57,307 nucleotides of DNA from Rickettsia typhi (GTDB lineage Bacteria; Pseudomonadota; Alphaproteobacteria; Rickettsiales; Rickettsiaceae): contig CAMDSB010000004.1 of assembly GCA_945907105.1 (NCBI GenBank), positions 1-57,307 on the forward strand, written 5' to 3'. Position 1 is the first letter of the stretch, and the number at the start of each line of letters is the position of its first letter. Below are positions 37,420-47,545 of this stretch, in pieces. Below the pieces are notes generated by a model. The model saw nothing but the letters and a program-made list of their open reading frames with translations. It ran no database searches and was not told the DNA's origin. Both the position numbers and the translations under genes were made by a program.

Positions 37420-37448
37420 TTTATATAATCTGTACATGCATAGTCTAA
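37420..37448 (-). promoter_or_regulatory. Possible promoter of the rvh operon
   Basis: On the minus strand, TTAGAC and TATAAA are separated by 17 bases. They lie about 25-50 bases upstream of the rvhB3 start. The -35 is weak and the sequence AT-rich, so the call is tentative. Confidence 0.35.
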
Positions 37449-37466
37449 TTGAATTTGGCTAGGCAA

Positions 37467-37883
37467 ATCAAACCTATAATATTAAAGAAGGAAATAATTT
37501 CTTAATAAGGGGTAATGTAGCACCATCTTGCTACAAGAAAATCAATTTGAGTTGAACTATATAGGGCATTTAGTCACGTTTTATCTGGATTTATTTTTCC
37601 ATAAAAACTTATGATAACCTAAGTGTTTTTGTAAAAAATGTATAAGAAGTTCCAGTACCACTATGGCGTATAAACATAAAATAAAATGACCCAGCTCTCT
37701 ATAGCTATAAGCTCCTTAAAAAAAATCCCGTTGAGTCTTTGTCATAAGGCCACAGCCCAACCACTCAAAAGTAACCTAATTTCTTTATAAACCTTTTGTA
37801 CTTTTATAACTTATTTTTTTTGAAAGTTATAAAAGGCTCATCTACATATATTTAATTATAGTTAATATAAATTAATTATATTA
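37467..37883. other. Intergenic region between rvh operon and LRR gene
   Basis: About 550 bases separate the divergent rvhB3 and LRR genes. Apart from the two promoters, I see a perfect 12-bp hairpin at 37801-37835 (arm CTTTTATAACTT, T-rich loop) and a small GTAGCA/TGCTAC hairpin near 37518. No tRNA or ORF is supported here. Confidence 0.5.
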
Positions 37884-37912
37884 TTGACATGGTTCTTAAG
37901 TTAATATATTAT
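37884..37912 (+). promoter_or_regulatory. Near-consensus sigma70 promoter for the LRR gene
   Basis: A perfect TTGACA (37884-37889) and TATTAT (37907-37912) are separated by exactly 17 bases, 34 bases before the start codon at 37947. This suggests strong constitutive transcription of the LRR gene, independent of the divergent T4SS operon. Confidence 0.75.
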
Positions 37913-37946
37913 TTATTAACGTTCATTAATAAATAGGTATACAGCT

Positions 37947-39254
37947 ATGCGATTAAAAATAACAGAATTACCAGGTGCGTTTGAAGAATTAAATGCTTTA
38001 TTGTTAAGTAACTCAAAAATATCTGTTGATAACAAGCAGGTACAAAGTAGTATTTTTTATCAAGCGGTACAAAATGCTACCAGTCTCAATGCTAGCGAAC
38101 TTCGTTGTTCACCAGAAACTCTCTTGCTTATTGCTAAAATTGCTGCGACATCCGAATCATTAACTAGTTTTGATTTTGGGGATAACGATATAAGAACTAT
38201 TGCTAGAGAATTCGCAGCTGCTCTTGCAGAGTCAAAATCCTTACAGATTCTTAATGTTAGGAATAATAATATAGGAAATACTGCTGGAGAATTCGCAGCT
38301 GCTCTTGCGGCGTCAAAATCATTACATACTCTTTATTCTTCTGATAATGATATAGGTGATACTGCTCGAGAATTTGCAGCTGCTCTTGCTTCATTATCCT
38401 CATTACATATTCTTGAAGCTAATTATAATAATATAGGAGCTGCAGCTCCAGAATTCGCAGCTGCTCTTGCCGCATCGAAATCATTACAAGTTCTTGAGGT
38501 TACGCATAATTCTATAGGCTATTCTGCGACAGAATTTGTAACGGCTCTTGCTCCATTAACCTCATTACATAAGCTTAATCTTTGGAACAATGATATAGGC
38601 ACCCCAAATGCAGAATTAGCAGTAGATTTTGATCCATTTGACTACTACTCACGGGACGAATTAAAGATTCGTCAGGAGAATATAAAACAAGCTATTACAG
38701 CATTTGTAAAGGCAATTGAGGCATCAACATCATTACATACTCTGGATATTTCTTATAATAAAATGATAAACGCTAATGCATCCGAGTCCATAAAGGCAAC
38801 AATGATGACCCGTGTTAAAAAATATGCAGATTTGGCTAATAAACTAAAAGATGTTGATGCTGGTACCATAAAGCTATGTATAGCTGATTTTATTTTTCTT
38901 AACGGATGTAGTCAAGCAAAACTTCAGGAATATCTACAAGACACAAAGATTGATTTAGTAAAATATGGGTCTGCAGATTATCTAAATACACAGGTTCTAG
39001 AATTAATGGGCATATGTCATACGCCTACTAAAATAAATGACGGTGAAATCAGCCTTTTATTAGATTTACCACGAGAGCTACTAGCAGGAATATTTAGTTG
39101 GTTATCATTATTTGATTTGAGAGAAATAGCGACAAATAGCACTGTTAAAATAGAATTTGTTGAAGACAATATTATAAATAGTACCACTACCATGAGTGAT
39201 GACGAAAACATAATCACTGTTACAGGAGACGTCGATCATTACCACGAGTACTGA
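37947..39254 (+). CDS. Leucine-rich repeat protein with F-box-like C-terminus
   Basis: The protein is 435 residues long. Residues about 75-220 hold five to six LRRs of 27 residues, of the form EFAAALAASKSLHTLYSSDNDIG, spread as repeating EFAAALA, SLxxL and NxIG elements. This is the ribonuclease-inhibitor-like LRR type. An additional LRR lies near 255-275. At about 373-390, LPRELLAGIFSWLSLFDL matches the F-box pattern. Eukaryotic F-box/LRR proteins carry the F-box first; here it is last. There is no signal peptide, as expected for a T4SS substrate. It is divergent from the rvh operon and has a strong promoter. A role in host ubiquitin ligase recruitment is inference. Confidence 0.75.
   Translation: MRLKITELPGAFEELNALLLSNSKISVDNKQVQSSIFYQAVQNATSLNASELRCSPETLLLIAKIAATSESLTSFDFGDNDIRTIAREFAAALAESKSLQILNVRNNNIGNTAGEFAAALAASKSLHTLYSSDNDIGDTAREFAAALASLSSLHILEANYNNIGAAAPEFAAALAASKSLQVLEVTHNSIGYSATEFVTALAPLTSLHKLNLWNNDIGTPNAELAVDFDPFDYYSRDELKIRQENIKQAITAFVKAIEASTSLHTLDISYNKMINANASESIKATMMTRVKKYADLANKLKDVDAGTIKLCIADFIFLNGCSQAKLQEYLQDTKIDLVKYGSADYLNTQVLELMGICHTPTKINDGEISLLLDLPRELLAGIFSWLSLFDLREIATNSTVKIEFVEDNIINSTTTMSDDENIITVTGDVDHYHEY
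38208..38590 (+). repeat. 81-bp coding repeats encoding LRR units
   Basis: Units of 27 codons repeat with conserved GAATTCGCAGCTGCTCTTGC segments, identical in three of the copies (for example starting at 38208 and 38289). Such nucleotide identity points to recent expansion of the LRR array. These are coding repeats, not a CRISPR. Confidence 0.85.
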
Positions 39255-39266
39255 TCTGAGGCGGAT

Positions 39267-39339
39267 ACTTGCCCCTTAAACGTATTGGGTTAATTGTTGC
39301 TAAAGGCACAAAACACCATATAGAATTTAGGGGGCAAGT
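39267..39339. repeat. Long-loop inverted repeat after the LRR gene
   Basis: ACTTGCCCCTTAAA (39267-39280) pairs with TTTAGGGGGCAAGT (39326-39339), with one wobble, around a 45-base loop. Position just after the gene suggests an RNA structure or a small palindromic element. Confidence 0.55.
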
Positions 39340-39388
39340 AAAATTACTGCTGACATTAATATACACTTTCCTTAGTATTTTCACCCTA

Positions 39389-39426
39389 TTTAACCCGAGT
39401 TTAAAGTAAGGAAAACTCAGGTTAAA
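39389..39426 (+). terminator. Hairpin downstream of the LRR gene
   Basis: TTTAACCCGAGTTT (39389-39402) pairs with AAACTCAGGTTAAA (39413-39426), with one mismatch and a 10-base loop. It lies between the convergent LRR and small membrane-protein genes, so a transcript-end role in either direction is plausible. No strong U-tract follows. Confidence 0.45.
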
Positions 39427-39455
39427 TACTTATTATATGATCGCTAAATTAATAA

Positions 39456-39812
39456 TCATTTTATCCAAAGCGTCAAAGGATTAGGGTGAGAAGAATCTTC
39501 TAATAAAAATTGTAAAGCGATAATGCTTCTAACCACAAACCATACGAATATCATCATATATAAAATGGGGCCAATAAAAATGAGAGTGGTAATCATTGCA
39601 ACAAAAATTCCTAGCAAACCAAAACCAAACGTTCTAAATGCAAAAATATAGTGGCTGCGCCACCTCTCATCATTATGATTCATGTTTGCAAACGCAAACA
39701 CTACCCCTACCAATGGTAAGATTGGAATAATTATCCCTCCTAAATACAATATATAAACAAGAATCAGATTCTTTTTTCCTGGCTCGATATACTTTTTAAT
39801 TTCATCATTCAT
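39456..39812 (-). CDS. Small membrane protein (DUF4870-like)
   Basis: This 118-residue protein has three hydrophobic helices (about 18-40, 58-80 and 82-102) and the segment DERWRSHYIFAFRTF between the first two. This pattern resembles the uncharacterised DUF4870/COG3671 small membrane proteins, which have a similar length. The function is unknown. It is encoded just after acnA on the same strand (7-base gap), so it is probably co-transcribed with it. Confidence 0.65.
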   Translation of the reverse strand: MNDEIKKYIEPGKKNLILVYILYLGGIIIPILPLVGVVFAFANMNHNDERWRSHYIFAFRTFGFGLLGIFVAMITTLIFIGPILYMMIFVWFVVRSIIALQFLLEDSSHPNPLTLWIK

Positions 39813-39819
39813 AAAAACA

Positions 39820-42474
39820 CTAATCCTTCAAACTTTTTATTACTGCACCAAGTATACTACCATGTTTTATATATTCTACTTCATTATCGGTATAAATTTG
39901 TAATGTCGCATCGATAGTTTCATTATTGCCATCAGCTTTTTTTATCAAACACTTAATCTGCTCATATGGCTTAATATCATCCGTGATACCCAAGATACTT
40001 ATCTGTTCATCACCCTTTAAACCTAGGCTTTTCCATGTTATTCCAGAGTTGAAAGAAATAGGCAATACACCCATTCCTACTAAATTTGAGCGATGAATAC
40101 GCTCAAATGTTTCTGCTACAACAGCCCTTACTCCTAATAAACTAGTTCCTTTTGCAGCCCAATCACGAGAAGATCCCGTGCCATATTCTTTACCAGCAAA
40201 AATTACAAGAGGCACTGATTTCTTTTTGTATTCCATAGCCGCATCATAAATACTCATCCGTTGGCCGGTAAGATGGTTAATAGTAACACCTCCTTCAACT
40301 CCCTCACATAATAGGTTTTTAATCCTTACATTAGCAAAAGTCCCACGCATCATAACTTCATGATTTCCTCGCCTTGAACCATAAGAATTAAAGTCTACGG
40401 GTAAAATTCCATGACTCATTAAAAACTGGGCAGCAGGACTTGTTTTGCTTATTGAGCCAGCGGGTGATATATGATCAGTTGTAATTGAATCGCCAAATAG
40501 GGCTAGTAGCCTAGCATCCTTAATGTCACTAAGCGACACTTTTGGCTTAGCTATATCTACAAAATATGGGGGATTGTTTATATAGGTAGATGGCTTCCAA
40601 TCATAAGTTTGGCTCTCAACCGCTTGAATGTTCTGCCAATTTTTATCACCATGGAATACGTCTTTGTATTTTGCTGCAAACATAGAAGGTGTAACACAAG
40701 CGTTCATATACTCTTTTATTTCTTCTTGAGTAGGCCAAAGATCTTTTAGGAAAACTTTTTGCCCCGTGGCCGTGGTGGCGATTGGATCTTTATCTAAATC
40801 AATATCGACACTACCAGCTATCGCATAAGCAACAACTAGCGGCGGAGAAGCAAGGTAATTTGCCTTTACGAAGGGATGAATTCTACCTTCAAAATTCCTG
40901 TTGCCGGAAAGTATTGAAGCTACTGTAAGCTCCTGATCTTTTATCGTTTTCTCAATCTCCAATTCCAAGGGTCCAGAATTACCAATACATGTTGTGCAAC
41001 CATACCCAACTAAGTTAAATCCCAAATTATCAAGATATCTGTCCAGCCCCCCTTTACTCAAATATTCTGTAACAACTTGCGAACCTGGCGCTAGAGAAGT
41101 TTTTACCCATGGCTTGGATTTTATACCAAGTTTACTAGCTTTTTGGGCAACAATTCCTGCTGCAATCATCACAGATGGGTTAGATGTATTGGTACAACTT
41201 GTAATTGCAGCTATTACAACATTACCATGCCCAATAGAATATTCTCCTTTACCTACTTTATGCTTTTGTTTTATATCTGCATTCGTTGCAAAAGTTGGTA
41301 ATGCTTCAATAAAGTTATTTTTCATATCTGAAAGCCTAACCCTATCTTGAGGACGCCTTGGCCCAGCAAGTGATGGCTCCAAATCATCCATATTTAATTC
41401 AATAACATCAGTATATACTGAGTGTTGATCATCTCTCCAATAGCCTTGAAGTTTTGTATATTCCTCTACTAATTTAACTCTGTGCTTATCACGCCCTGTA
41501 AGCTGCAAGTATTTTAAAGTCTCATTATCTACAGGAAAAAATCCACATGTAGCACCATATTCAGGAGCCATATTTGAGACGGTAGCTCTATCTGCTAAAG
41601 ATAATGAATCAAGACCAGGGCCGAAAAACTCAACAAATTTCCCTACCACACCTTTTTTACGCAACATTTCAGTTACTGTGAGAACTAGGTCAGTAGCAGT
41701 GATATTCTTAGCAACTTTTCCGGTTAATTTGAATCCAATCACTTCCGGGAGTATCATAGGTAAAGGCTGGCCCAGCATAGCAGCTTCCGCTTCAATTCCA
41801 CCTACCCCCCACCCAAGGACCGAAAGTGCATTAACCATTGTTGTGTGGCTATCAGTTCCAACTAGTGTATCTGGGTAAGCAAATTTTCCTCTTTCCGTTT
41901 CTTCGACATGAACTACTTGGGCCAAGCATTCTAGATTTACTTGATGACAAATACCTGTTCCAGGCGGAACTACCCTGAAATTTTTAAAGCTTTTTTGACC
42001 CCATTTTAGAAATTCATAACGCTCTTTATTGCGCTCAAATTCTTTTTGAACATTCTGTGCAAATGAGTCGCTCTTGCCGTAAGAATCAACTTGAACAGAG
42101 TGATCAATTACCAAATCTACTGGAATTAGTGGATTTATTTTTAAGGGACTTCCTCCCAATCCTTGCATAGCATCCCGCATCGAAGCAAGATCAACTATTG
42201 CCGGGACTCCAGTAAAATCTTGCATTAAAACTCGAGCTGGCAAATAGTTTATTTCATCTTCAGAAGTCTTGTTTTGAAGCCATGTTTTAAATGATTGCAT
42301 CGACGCACCATAGCCATGTCTTAACACATTTTCTGCCAAAACTCTAAGACAATGAGGCAATTTTTCTAGAACGAAACCATTATCTGAGGCAGCTTTTTTT
42401 ATATCAAATATATTATATTCTATTCCATCTAATTTAACTTTTTTAGCGTACTTTGAATTAAAATCTATAGCCAT
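39820..42474 (-). CDS. acnA: Aconitate hydratase A
   Basis: An 884-residue aconitase that converts citrate to isocitrate in the TCA cycle using a [4Fe-4S] cluster. The cluster cysteines are in SCTNTSNPS (about 423) and GCTTCIGNSG (about 490). The substrate-binding segments VGTDSHTTM, FGDSITTDHISPAG and the swivel-domain GKEYGTGSSRDWAAKG are present. I chose ATG 42474 because homologous sequence begins right there; a GTG at 42501 would add nine residues. It is divergent from ccmA across about 170 bases. Confidence 0.96.
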   Translation of the reverse strand: MAIDFNSKYAKKVKLDGIEYNIFDIKKAASDNGFVLEKLPHCLRVLAENVLRHGYGASMQSFKTWLQNKTSEDEINYLPARVLMQDFTGVPAIVDLASMRDAMQGLGGSPLKINPLIPVDLVIDHSVQVDSYGKSDSFAQNVQKEFERNKERYEFLKWGQKSFKNFRVVPPGTGICHQVNLECLAQVVHVEETERGKFAYPDTLVGTDSHTTMVNALSVLGWGVGGIEAEAAMLGQPLPMILPEVIGFKLTGKVAKNITATDLVLTVTEMLRKKGVVGKFVEFFGPGLDSLSLADRATVSNMAPEYGATCGFFPVDNETLKYLQLTGRDKHRVKLVEEYTKLQGYWRDDQHSVYTDVIELNMDDLEPSLAGPRRPQDRVRLSDMKNNFIEALPTFATNADIKQKHKVGKGEYSIGHGNVVIAAITSCTNTSNPSVMIAAGIVAQKASKLGIKSKPWVKTSLAPGSQVVTEYLSKGGLDRYLDNLGFNLVGYGCTTCIGNSGPLELEIEKTIKDQELTVASILSGNRNFEGRIHPFVKANYLASPPLVVAYAIAGSVDIDLDKDPIATTATGQKVFLKDLWPTQEEIKEYMNACVTPSMFAAKYKDVFHGDKNWQNIQAVESQTYDWKPSTYINNPPYFVDIAKPKVSLSDIKDARLLALFGDSITTDHISPAGSISKTSPAAQFLMSHGILPVDFNSYGSRRGNHEVMMRGTFANVRIKNLLCEGVEGGVTINHLTGQRMSIYDAAMEYKKKSVPLVIFAGKEYGTGSSRDWAAKGTSLLGVRAVVAETFERIHRSNLVGMGVLPISFNSGITWKSLGLKGDEQISILGITDDIKPYEQIKCLIKKADGNNETIDATLQIYTDNEVEYIKHGSILGAVIKSLKD

Positions 42475-42648
42475 AATAAAACTCTCTAAATATAATTTCA
42501 CCGCCTTTATAGTCTTGAACCGCTATTCCATAATTTCTTTGACTATATACATCAATGATGTTAATTAAACTGAAGCACAACAACAAGAAAATTCGTTGTT
42601 TTTATCTATAAATTTGTTACTAATAATTTAATTAACCACTTGATTTTT

Positions 42649-43266
42649 ATGTTATCATTACACTCTCTAGGATTTTCCATCAATGACGAGGAACTCTTTA
42701 GAGAGATATCAATAAGTTTTCTACCTTCTTCTATTATCTATTTAAAAGGAAAAAATGGAGCCGGTAAATCATCTCTATTAAGAATGATTGCTAACATTCA
42801 AAAACCCAGCTCAGGCAAAATAACTTTTAGTAAAGATTCGCTGCCTATTACAATGCTAAAAAAACCTTATTGCACCTATATCGGGCACCGTTATGCAATA
42901 AAACCAGAATTAACTGTATTTGAAAATATCCATTTTTGGTCAAAGCTCTATAACTCAGAAATTCTCATTGATGCCGCAATAGTGTATTTTGAGCTACAAG
43001 ATATTTTAAGCACTAGATGTCTGGAACTGTCTGCCGGGACCCAAAAAAAGGTAGCTCTTGCCAGATTAATAGCCTGCCAATCTAAATTATGGCTTCTTGA
43101 CGAAATTGACTCTAGTCTGGATAGCGAAGCCAAAAAAAAGCTTATGCATCTTATTATCTCACATGCAAATAATGGAGGAATAGTTTTGTTTGCTAGCCAT
43201 AATGAGCCTGAAATAAAAACTGCACAAATTATTGATTTAAATGATTATAGTACAATTTACAACTAG
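42649..43266 (+). CDS. ccmA: Heme exporter ATP-binding protein CcmA
   Basis: A 205-residue ABC ATPase with Walker A GKNGAGKSSLLR (about 35), signature LSAGTQKKVALARL (about 127), Walker B LWLLDEID and the H-loop ASHNEP. The small size and the TQKKVALARL signature are typical of CcmA, which with CcmB/CcmC supports cytochrome c maturation. ATG 42649 fits better than a TTG at 42640. No other ccm gene is adjacent, which is common in Rickettsiales, where ccm genes are scattered. It ends 5 bases from the convergent ftsQ gene. Confidence 0.85.
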   Translation: MLSLHSLGFSINDEELFREISISFLPSSIIYLKGKNGAGKSSLLRMIANIQKPSSGKITFSKDSLPITMLKKPYCTYIGHRYAIKPELTVFENIHFWSKLYNSEILIDAAIVYFELQDILSTRCLELSAGTQKKVALARLIACQSKLWLLDEIDSSLDSEAKKKLMHLIISHANNGGIVLFASHNEPEIKTAQIIDLNDYSTIYN

Positions 43267-43271
43267 TCATA

Positions 43272-44063
43272 TTAATTCTTCTCTAAGTAGTATTTGTTAA
43301 CATCTCTAAGGTCTAACATTTTATAGTCTTGATTAAAAAACTTATTATTTTTATCAAGAGAATTAATATAATCATAAGCTAAGACAAAGCCAATTTCTGG
43401 CATCTTTACAGTAATTCCTTCTTTGAAATTAAGATTCCAACGACGCTGCCCATATCTAACTGCGGATTTTACTTTTGACGCTAAATTGGGATATTTGTTT
43501 AGTTCATCAAGCAAAACTTGAGCGTAAATGTTTGCATCTTGGCCAACTACATGCAAAAGACTTTCAAATTCCTGGCCCGTATAGGCAGAAATACGGTTTC
43601 CTTCCGAGTCAATCAGATATAGTTTTTGTTCAAATTGCCAAATTGCAATCGGAGATCTCTCAACTACAGCAATGTACATTGTTGATGGTAGTCTTCTCTC
43701 CACGACTGCAGCTTTTACCCACATGTTTTCTTCCAACCGTTCTTTTACTGCTAAAATATCTATAGCAAAAATAGGAACCCCTTTATCGGCCATTAATGAA
43801 TCAACTATTTCCTTTAGCGGAGTATTTTTCTGCCCTTCAACTATTATATTTTCTAAAACAAAACCATATTCCGCTGAGAATTTTAGGAGCCAACTGTGAG
43901 TTACACGCTTGTAATCATCAAATAGGCTAGTATAAAAAAATATAACCGCAAGTACTACTATTAATAGCTTTAAAAGCAACGCAAGGCGATTATAGTACGC
44001 CCAAAGCCTTCTCCTAAAAGAAATATTTGTTTTACCTGCAGTACGGCTATTTCTATTCATCAT
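43272..44063 (-). CDS. ftsQ: Cell division protein FtsQ
   Basis: A 263-residue bitopic protein. A basic cytoplasmic N-terminus is followed by one membrane helix (about 32-47). The periplasmic POTRA domain begins [15 protein letters not shown], then [22 protein letters not shown] and the IAIWQ segment typical of FtsQ. FtsQ links early and late divisome proteins through FtsB/FtsL. The start overlaps the ddl stop as ATGA. FtsA, which usually follows in this cluster, is absent here; the convergent ccmA lies next. Confidence 0.9.
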   Translation of the reverse strand: MMNRNSRTAGKTNISFRRRLWAYYNRLALLLKLLIVVLAVIFFYTSLFDDYKRVTHSWLLKFSAEYGFVLENIIVEGQKNTPLKEIVDSLMADKGVPIFAIDILAVKERLEENMWVKAAVVERRLPSTMYIAVVERSPIAIWQFEQKLYLIDSEGNRISAYTGQEFESLLHVVGQDANIYAQVLLDELNKYPNLASKVKSAVRYGQRRWNLNFKEGITVKMPEIGFVLAYDYINSLDKNNKFFNQDYKMLDLRDVNKYYLEKN

Positions 44064-45106
44064 TTTTCAAATTGCGCAGTTTTAAGTATTTGATCAACTA
44101 GCTCCACATAAGAAATTCCTTTAAGAGCCACTATCTCTGGGCACATAGACATTGAGGTCATGCCTGGAAGAGTGTTGGCCTCCAGCAAATAAAATTTATC
44201 TTCTTTTTCATCGTAGATAAAATCTACCCTCATTATACCAGAGTCACAATCAAATACGCGACAAGCATACTCCGATATTTCCAAAATTTTATTGTATGCT
44301 TCGGGTGGTATAGGAGCGGGAAGTAAATGCTCTGAAAAGCCAGGTCTGTACTTAACTTCATAATCATTGAAGCGCTTGTTTTTTAACAATTTGATCTCGA
44401 GCGCCCCCATTGCAACACCATTTAACACTGCAACTTGTACTTCCCTACCTTTAACGTATCGCTCAATAATAACTTCATCGCCATATTCAAATTCATAGTT
44501 TGCAAAAACAAAGTCATCTTCTTCAAATATTATTTCAACACCAATACTTGATCCTTGCAACAAAGGCTTTATTACATATGGTCTAGGAATAGGGTCATTT
44601 TTTATATTATCCGACTTTCTAACAAATATTGCCTCCGCAACGTGAATCCCATTAGCTTTACAAATAAAATGAGATTTTTTCTTATTCAGCGCGATTGCAG
44701 AAGCAAGAACTCCAGGGCCGGTATATGGAATACGCAGAATATTTAGCACACCTTGCAAACAACCGTCTTCGCCATATGTACCGTGCAAGCCATTAAATAC
44801 CACATCAGGTTTCAATTTTTGTAAAACATAAGCAATATCTGCTCCCATATCAACAAACACTACAAAATGCCCCAGCTCAAGTAAAGAATTTACAATCCCA
44901 TTGGAAGACATAAACGAGACTTCTCTTTCGGCAGACATCCCCCCCCCAACAACAACTATAAATTTTTTATTCCTAGCTACATTTAGTTTGAATTGATCAA
45001 TTTCTTGACCGTTTTTCTCTACATACTCATCAAGAATAATGCTATTCTTAAACGAGCAGTCTACTATCTTCGATTTTGCAAAATAAATCGTATTAAATTT
45101 TTTCAT
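44060..45106 (-). CDS. ddl: D-alanine--D-alanine ligase, N-terminally extended
   Basis: This ATP-grasp enzyme makes D-Ala-D-Ala for peptidoglycan. [44 protein letters not shown] and [14 protein letters not shown] are conserved Ddl segments. At 348 residues it is about 40 longer than usual, due to an extra N-terminal stretch of about 50 residues. The ATG at 45106 is supported by AGGAAG just upstream, so the extension appears real. Rickettsia Ddl, as I recall, also has an extension. The gene overlaps murB by 14 bases. Confidence 0.93.
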   Translation of the reverse strand: MKKFNTIYFAKSKIVDCSFKNSIILDEYVEKNGQEIDQFKLNVARNKKFIVVVGGGMSAEREVSFMSSNGIVNSLLELGHFVVFVDMGADIAYVLQKLKPDVVFNGLHGTYGEDGCLQGVLNILRIPYTGPGVLASAIALNKKKSHFICKANGIHVAEAIFVRKSDNIKNDPIPRPYVIKPLLQGSSIGVEIIFEEDDFVFANYEFEYGDEVIIERYVKGREVQVAVLNGVAMGALEIKLLKNKRFNDYEVKYRPGFSEHLLPAPIPPEAYNKILEISEYACRVFDCDSGIMRVDFIYDEKEDKFYLLEANTLPGMTSMSMCPEIVALKGISYVELVDQILKTAQFEK

Positions 45107-45986
45107 TTCTTCCTATTCTCTTAATTTCCCACTTAAGTTCAATACCGCTATGTTCCATAACTTTGCGTCGAACAAATTCGCCAAGCATTTCTATATCATG
45201 TGCCGTAGCATTATCTTGATTTATTATAAAATTACAGTGTTTTGTAGACATCAAAGCACCTCCTATTTTTGCCCCTCGAAGCCCAGCTAAGTCAATTAAT
45301 TCCCAAGCTTTCTTCCCCTCCGGATTAGCAAAAGTACTACCCCCAGTCTTTTCAGTGATTGGTTGCGTACTAGATCTTTTTTTATTAATCTCCTGCATCT
45401 TCAATTTAATTTCATCAGCATCTCCAACATCAGCTCGAAATACTACCTTTGTATATATTAAATTTGTTGGTAGAGAATTCTTCCTGTAGCCAAAACCTAT
45501 CTCTTCAACTGGAATTTGCCTTTTAATACCCAGATTATCCAGCGCATAAACTGACTTTACTATGTCTTTAAACTCGGAACCATAAGATCCCGCATTCATT
45601 GCAACCCCTCCGCCAACTGTCCCTGGAATACCGACCAAAAACTCAAACCCTTTTATGCTATTACTCTGAGCAAATTTTGCCAAGTTAAAATTCAAACAAG
45701 CTGACCCAACTAAAAGATCTCCGTGAGGTAAGGTTTCTATTTCAGTAAAACCACTACCCAGTTTAATAACAACCCCTTCAATTCCCAGATCTCTAATAAT
45801 TATATTTGAACCAGCTCCAATGATAGTAACAGGTAGCTTTCCATTATTTTGTTTTAGGAAATCGGCTATATCATCTTCATCGAATGGCTTATATAACACA
45901 TCAGCTGCCCCACCGACTTTAAACCATGTCAAATGAGCTAAGTTGTAGTTCTCTTTGTATTTTCCTCGAACAGCTGGCAGTTCCAT
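45093..45986 (-). CDS. murB: UDP-N-acetylenolpyruvoylglucosamine reductase
   Basis: A 297-residue FAD enzyme that reduces UDP-GlcNAc-enolpyruvate to UDP-MurNAc, the step before MurC. FAD-binding segments [10 protein letters not shown] and [18 protein letters not shown], the YRKNSL segment and the catalytic-Ser segment [10 protein letters not shown] are visible. This is the type without an extra C-terminal domain. It begins 5 bases after murC and overlaps ddl, so the cluster is co-transcribed. Confidence 0.95.
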   Translation of the reverse strand: MELPAVRGKYKENYNLAHLTWFKVGGAADVLYKPFDEDDIADFLKQNNGKLPVTIIGAGSNIIIRDLGIEGVVIKLGSGFTEIETLPHGDLLVGSACLNFNLAKFAQSNSIKGFEFLVGIPGTVGGGVAMNAGSYGSEFKDIVKSVYALDNLGIKRQIPVEEIGFGYRKNSLPTNLIYTKVVFRADVGDADEIKLKMQEINKKRSSTQPITEKTGGSTFANPEGKKAWELIDLAGLRGAKIGGALMSTKHCNFIINQDNATAHDIEMLGEFVRRKVMEHSGIELKWEIKRIGRNEKI

Positions 45987-45991
45987 AAAGG

Positions 45992-47416
45992 CTATATAGC
46001 TAATTTTTCTGGTAATTGATTGGCCCAGCTACTGATACTTCCAGCGCCCATCATCACAAATAAGTCTCCTTCTGCCGCAATTGCCTTAATTATTGAAGGA
46101 ATATCGCTATGATCTCTTAAGTATTTTGCATTACCACCTAGTTTCTGTATAGATTTGGCCAGAATTTCACCACTAATTTCCCGTATAGGCTGCTCACCGG
46201 CGGGATATACATCCATAACGTAAATCTCATCAGCATCACTAAAACATTGCGAGAACTCAAGAAACAAATTCTCAAGCCTTGAATATCTATGAGGTTGAAA
46301 AATAGCGATTACATGGGCATCACGACTATCTGCAATAACTCGAGCAGTTGCTAATGTGGCAGCAACTTCAACGGGATGATGCGCATAATCATCAATTATT
46401 TCTGCGCCTTTATACTGCCCAACTCGGGTGAAGCGCCTTTTAACTCCTTGAAAATCCTTAAATCCGTTCTTGATTACTTTTATCCCAAAATCAAGCTCGA
46501 TACCAACAGCAATCGCCGCTAATGCATTAAGCACATTGTGCTTTCCAGGAGTTGGGATTGTTATGTGTTCTATTGTTGTCATGCCCACTGAATTGGGCAA
46601 TTGAAATTTAATATCAAATGTTGAGGAATAAGTATTAGATTTAATATTATACGCTATAACATGAGCATCTCCTGACTCAATTCCATAAGTTATAATTCTT
46701 CTTTCGGTTACTTCTTCAACTAGTTTCCGAACAACTGGATGATCAATACAAGCAACGCCAAAACCATAAAAAGGTAAATTCCTAAAAAAGCTTTTAAAGG
46801 CTAATATTAAGGTGTCAAAATCCTTATAGTAATCCATATGCTCAGGATCAATATTAGTGATAATACCTATCGTTGATGGAATTTTAATAAACGTTGCATC
46901 TGATTCATCTGCTTCTACTACTAAATAATCACTTTTTCCTAGATATGCATTTGTACTACGGTTGTTGATTATCCCACCATTAATTACCGTGGGATCAAGA
47001 CCAGCCGCTTCAAATAAACAGGCAACGAGGGAAGTAGTAGTAGTTTTTCCGTGTGATCCAGATATTGCCACTGAGCACTTCAAACGCATTAATTCAGCAA
47101 GCATTTCTGCCCTTCTAATTACGGGAATCTTAGTTTCTATTGCTGCTATAACTTCAGGATTATTAGACTTTACTGCAGAGGAGATAACAACATACGATAC
47201 ATTACTTACATTTTGCTTCTCATGCCCTATTACAACTCTAATCCCTTTTTCTTGAAGCCTTTTCGTGTTTTGACTTTCCGATAAATCGGATCCTTGCACT
47301 TTGTAGCCAAGATTATGCATGATTTCTGCTATTCCACTCATACCTATACCCCCAATACCGACAAAATGAATGGTATCAAGCGTTCCTCTTTTTCTCTTCA
47401 GTTCAAGTAGTAACAT
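45992..47416 (-). CDS. murC: UDP-N-acetylmuramate--L-alanine ligase
   Basis: A 474-residue Mur ligase that adds L-Ala to UDP-MurNAc. The nucleotide-fold [15 protein letters not shown] is near residue 20, the ATP loop [12 protein letters not shown] near 120, then [14 protein letters not shown] and [10 protein letters not shown] segments and the C-terminal FQPHRYSR. It is the first gene of the murC-murB-ddl-ftsQ cluster. Presence of this pathway indicates that the organism makes peptidoglycan. Confidence 0.96.
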   Translation of the reverse strand: MLLLELKRKRGTLDTIHFVGIGGIGMSGIAEIMHNLGYKVQGSDLSESQNTKRLQEKGIRVVIGHEKQNVSNVSYVVISSAVKSNNPEVIAAIETKIPVIRRAEMLAELMRLKCSVAISGSHGKTTTTSLVACLFEAAGLDPTVINGGIINNRSTNAYLGKSDYLVVEADESDATFIKIPSTIGIITNIDPEHMDYYKDFDTLILAFKSFFRNLPFYGFGVACIDHPVVRKLVEEVTERRIITYGIESGDAHVIAYNIKSNTYSSTFDIKFQLPNSVGMTTIEHITIPTPGKHNVLNALAAIAVGIELDFGIKVIKNGFKDFQGVKRRFTRVGQYKGAEIIDDYAHHPVEVAATLATARVIADSRDAHVIAIFQPHRYSRLENLFLEFSQCFSDADEIYVMDVYPAGEQPIREISGEILAKSIQKLGGNAKYLRDHSDIPSIIKAIAAEGDLFVMMGAGSISSWANQLPEKLAI

Positions 47417-47545
47417 CTGCTCCAGCCCTCATAAATTTTTGATTCTTACCACACCACAGATTAAATAGCCCGCAATCTTAGAGACTCGAGATCCATAAAA
47501 TTTGTTCTACCTTTAAAAGCGAGTTTGGTATAATATCGGTCAATA

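Noticed and set aside
37467..37883. Possible tRNA or small RNA upstream of the LRR gene
   Set aside because: I saw hairpins but no cloverleaf with T-loop and anticodon arm, and no clear RNA family signature.
38208..38590. Regular 81-bp repeats considered as a CRISPR or satellite
   Set aside because: They encode LRR units in a continuous reading frame.
40994..41350. 118-codon plus-strand frame inside acnA
   Set aside because: It is a shadow of the conserved aconitase coding frame, with no independent signals.
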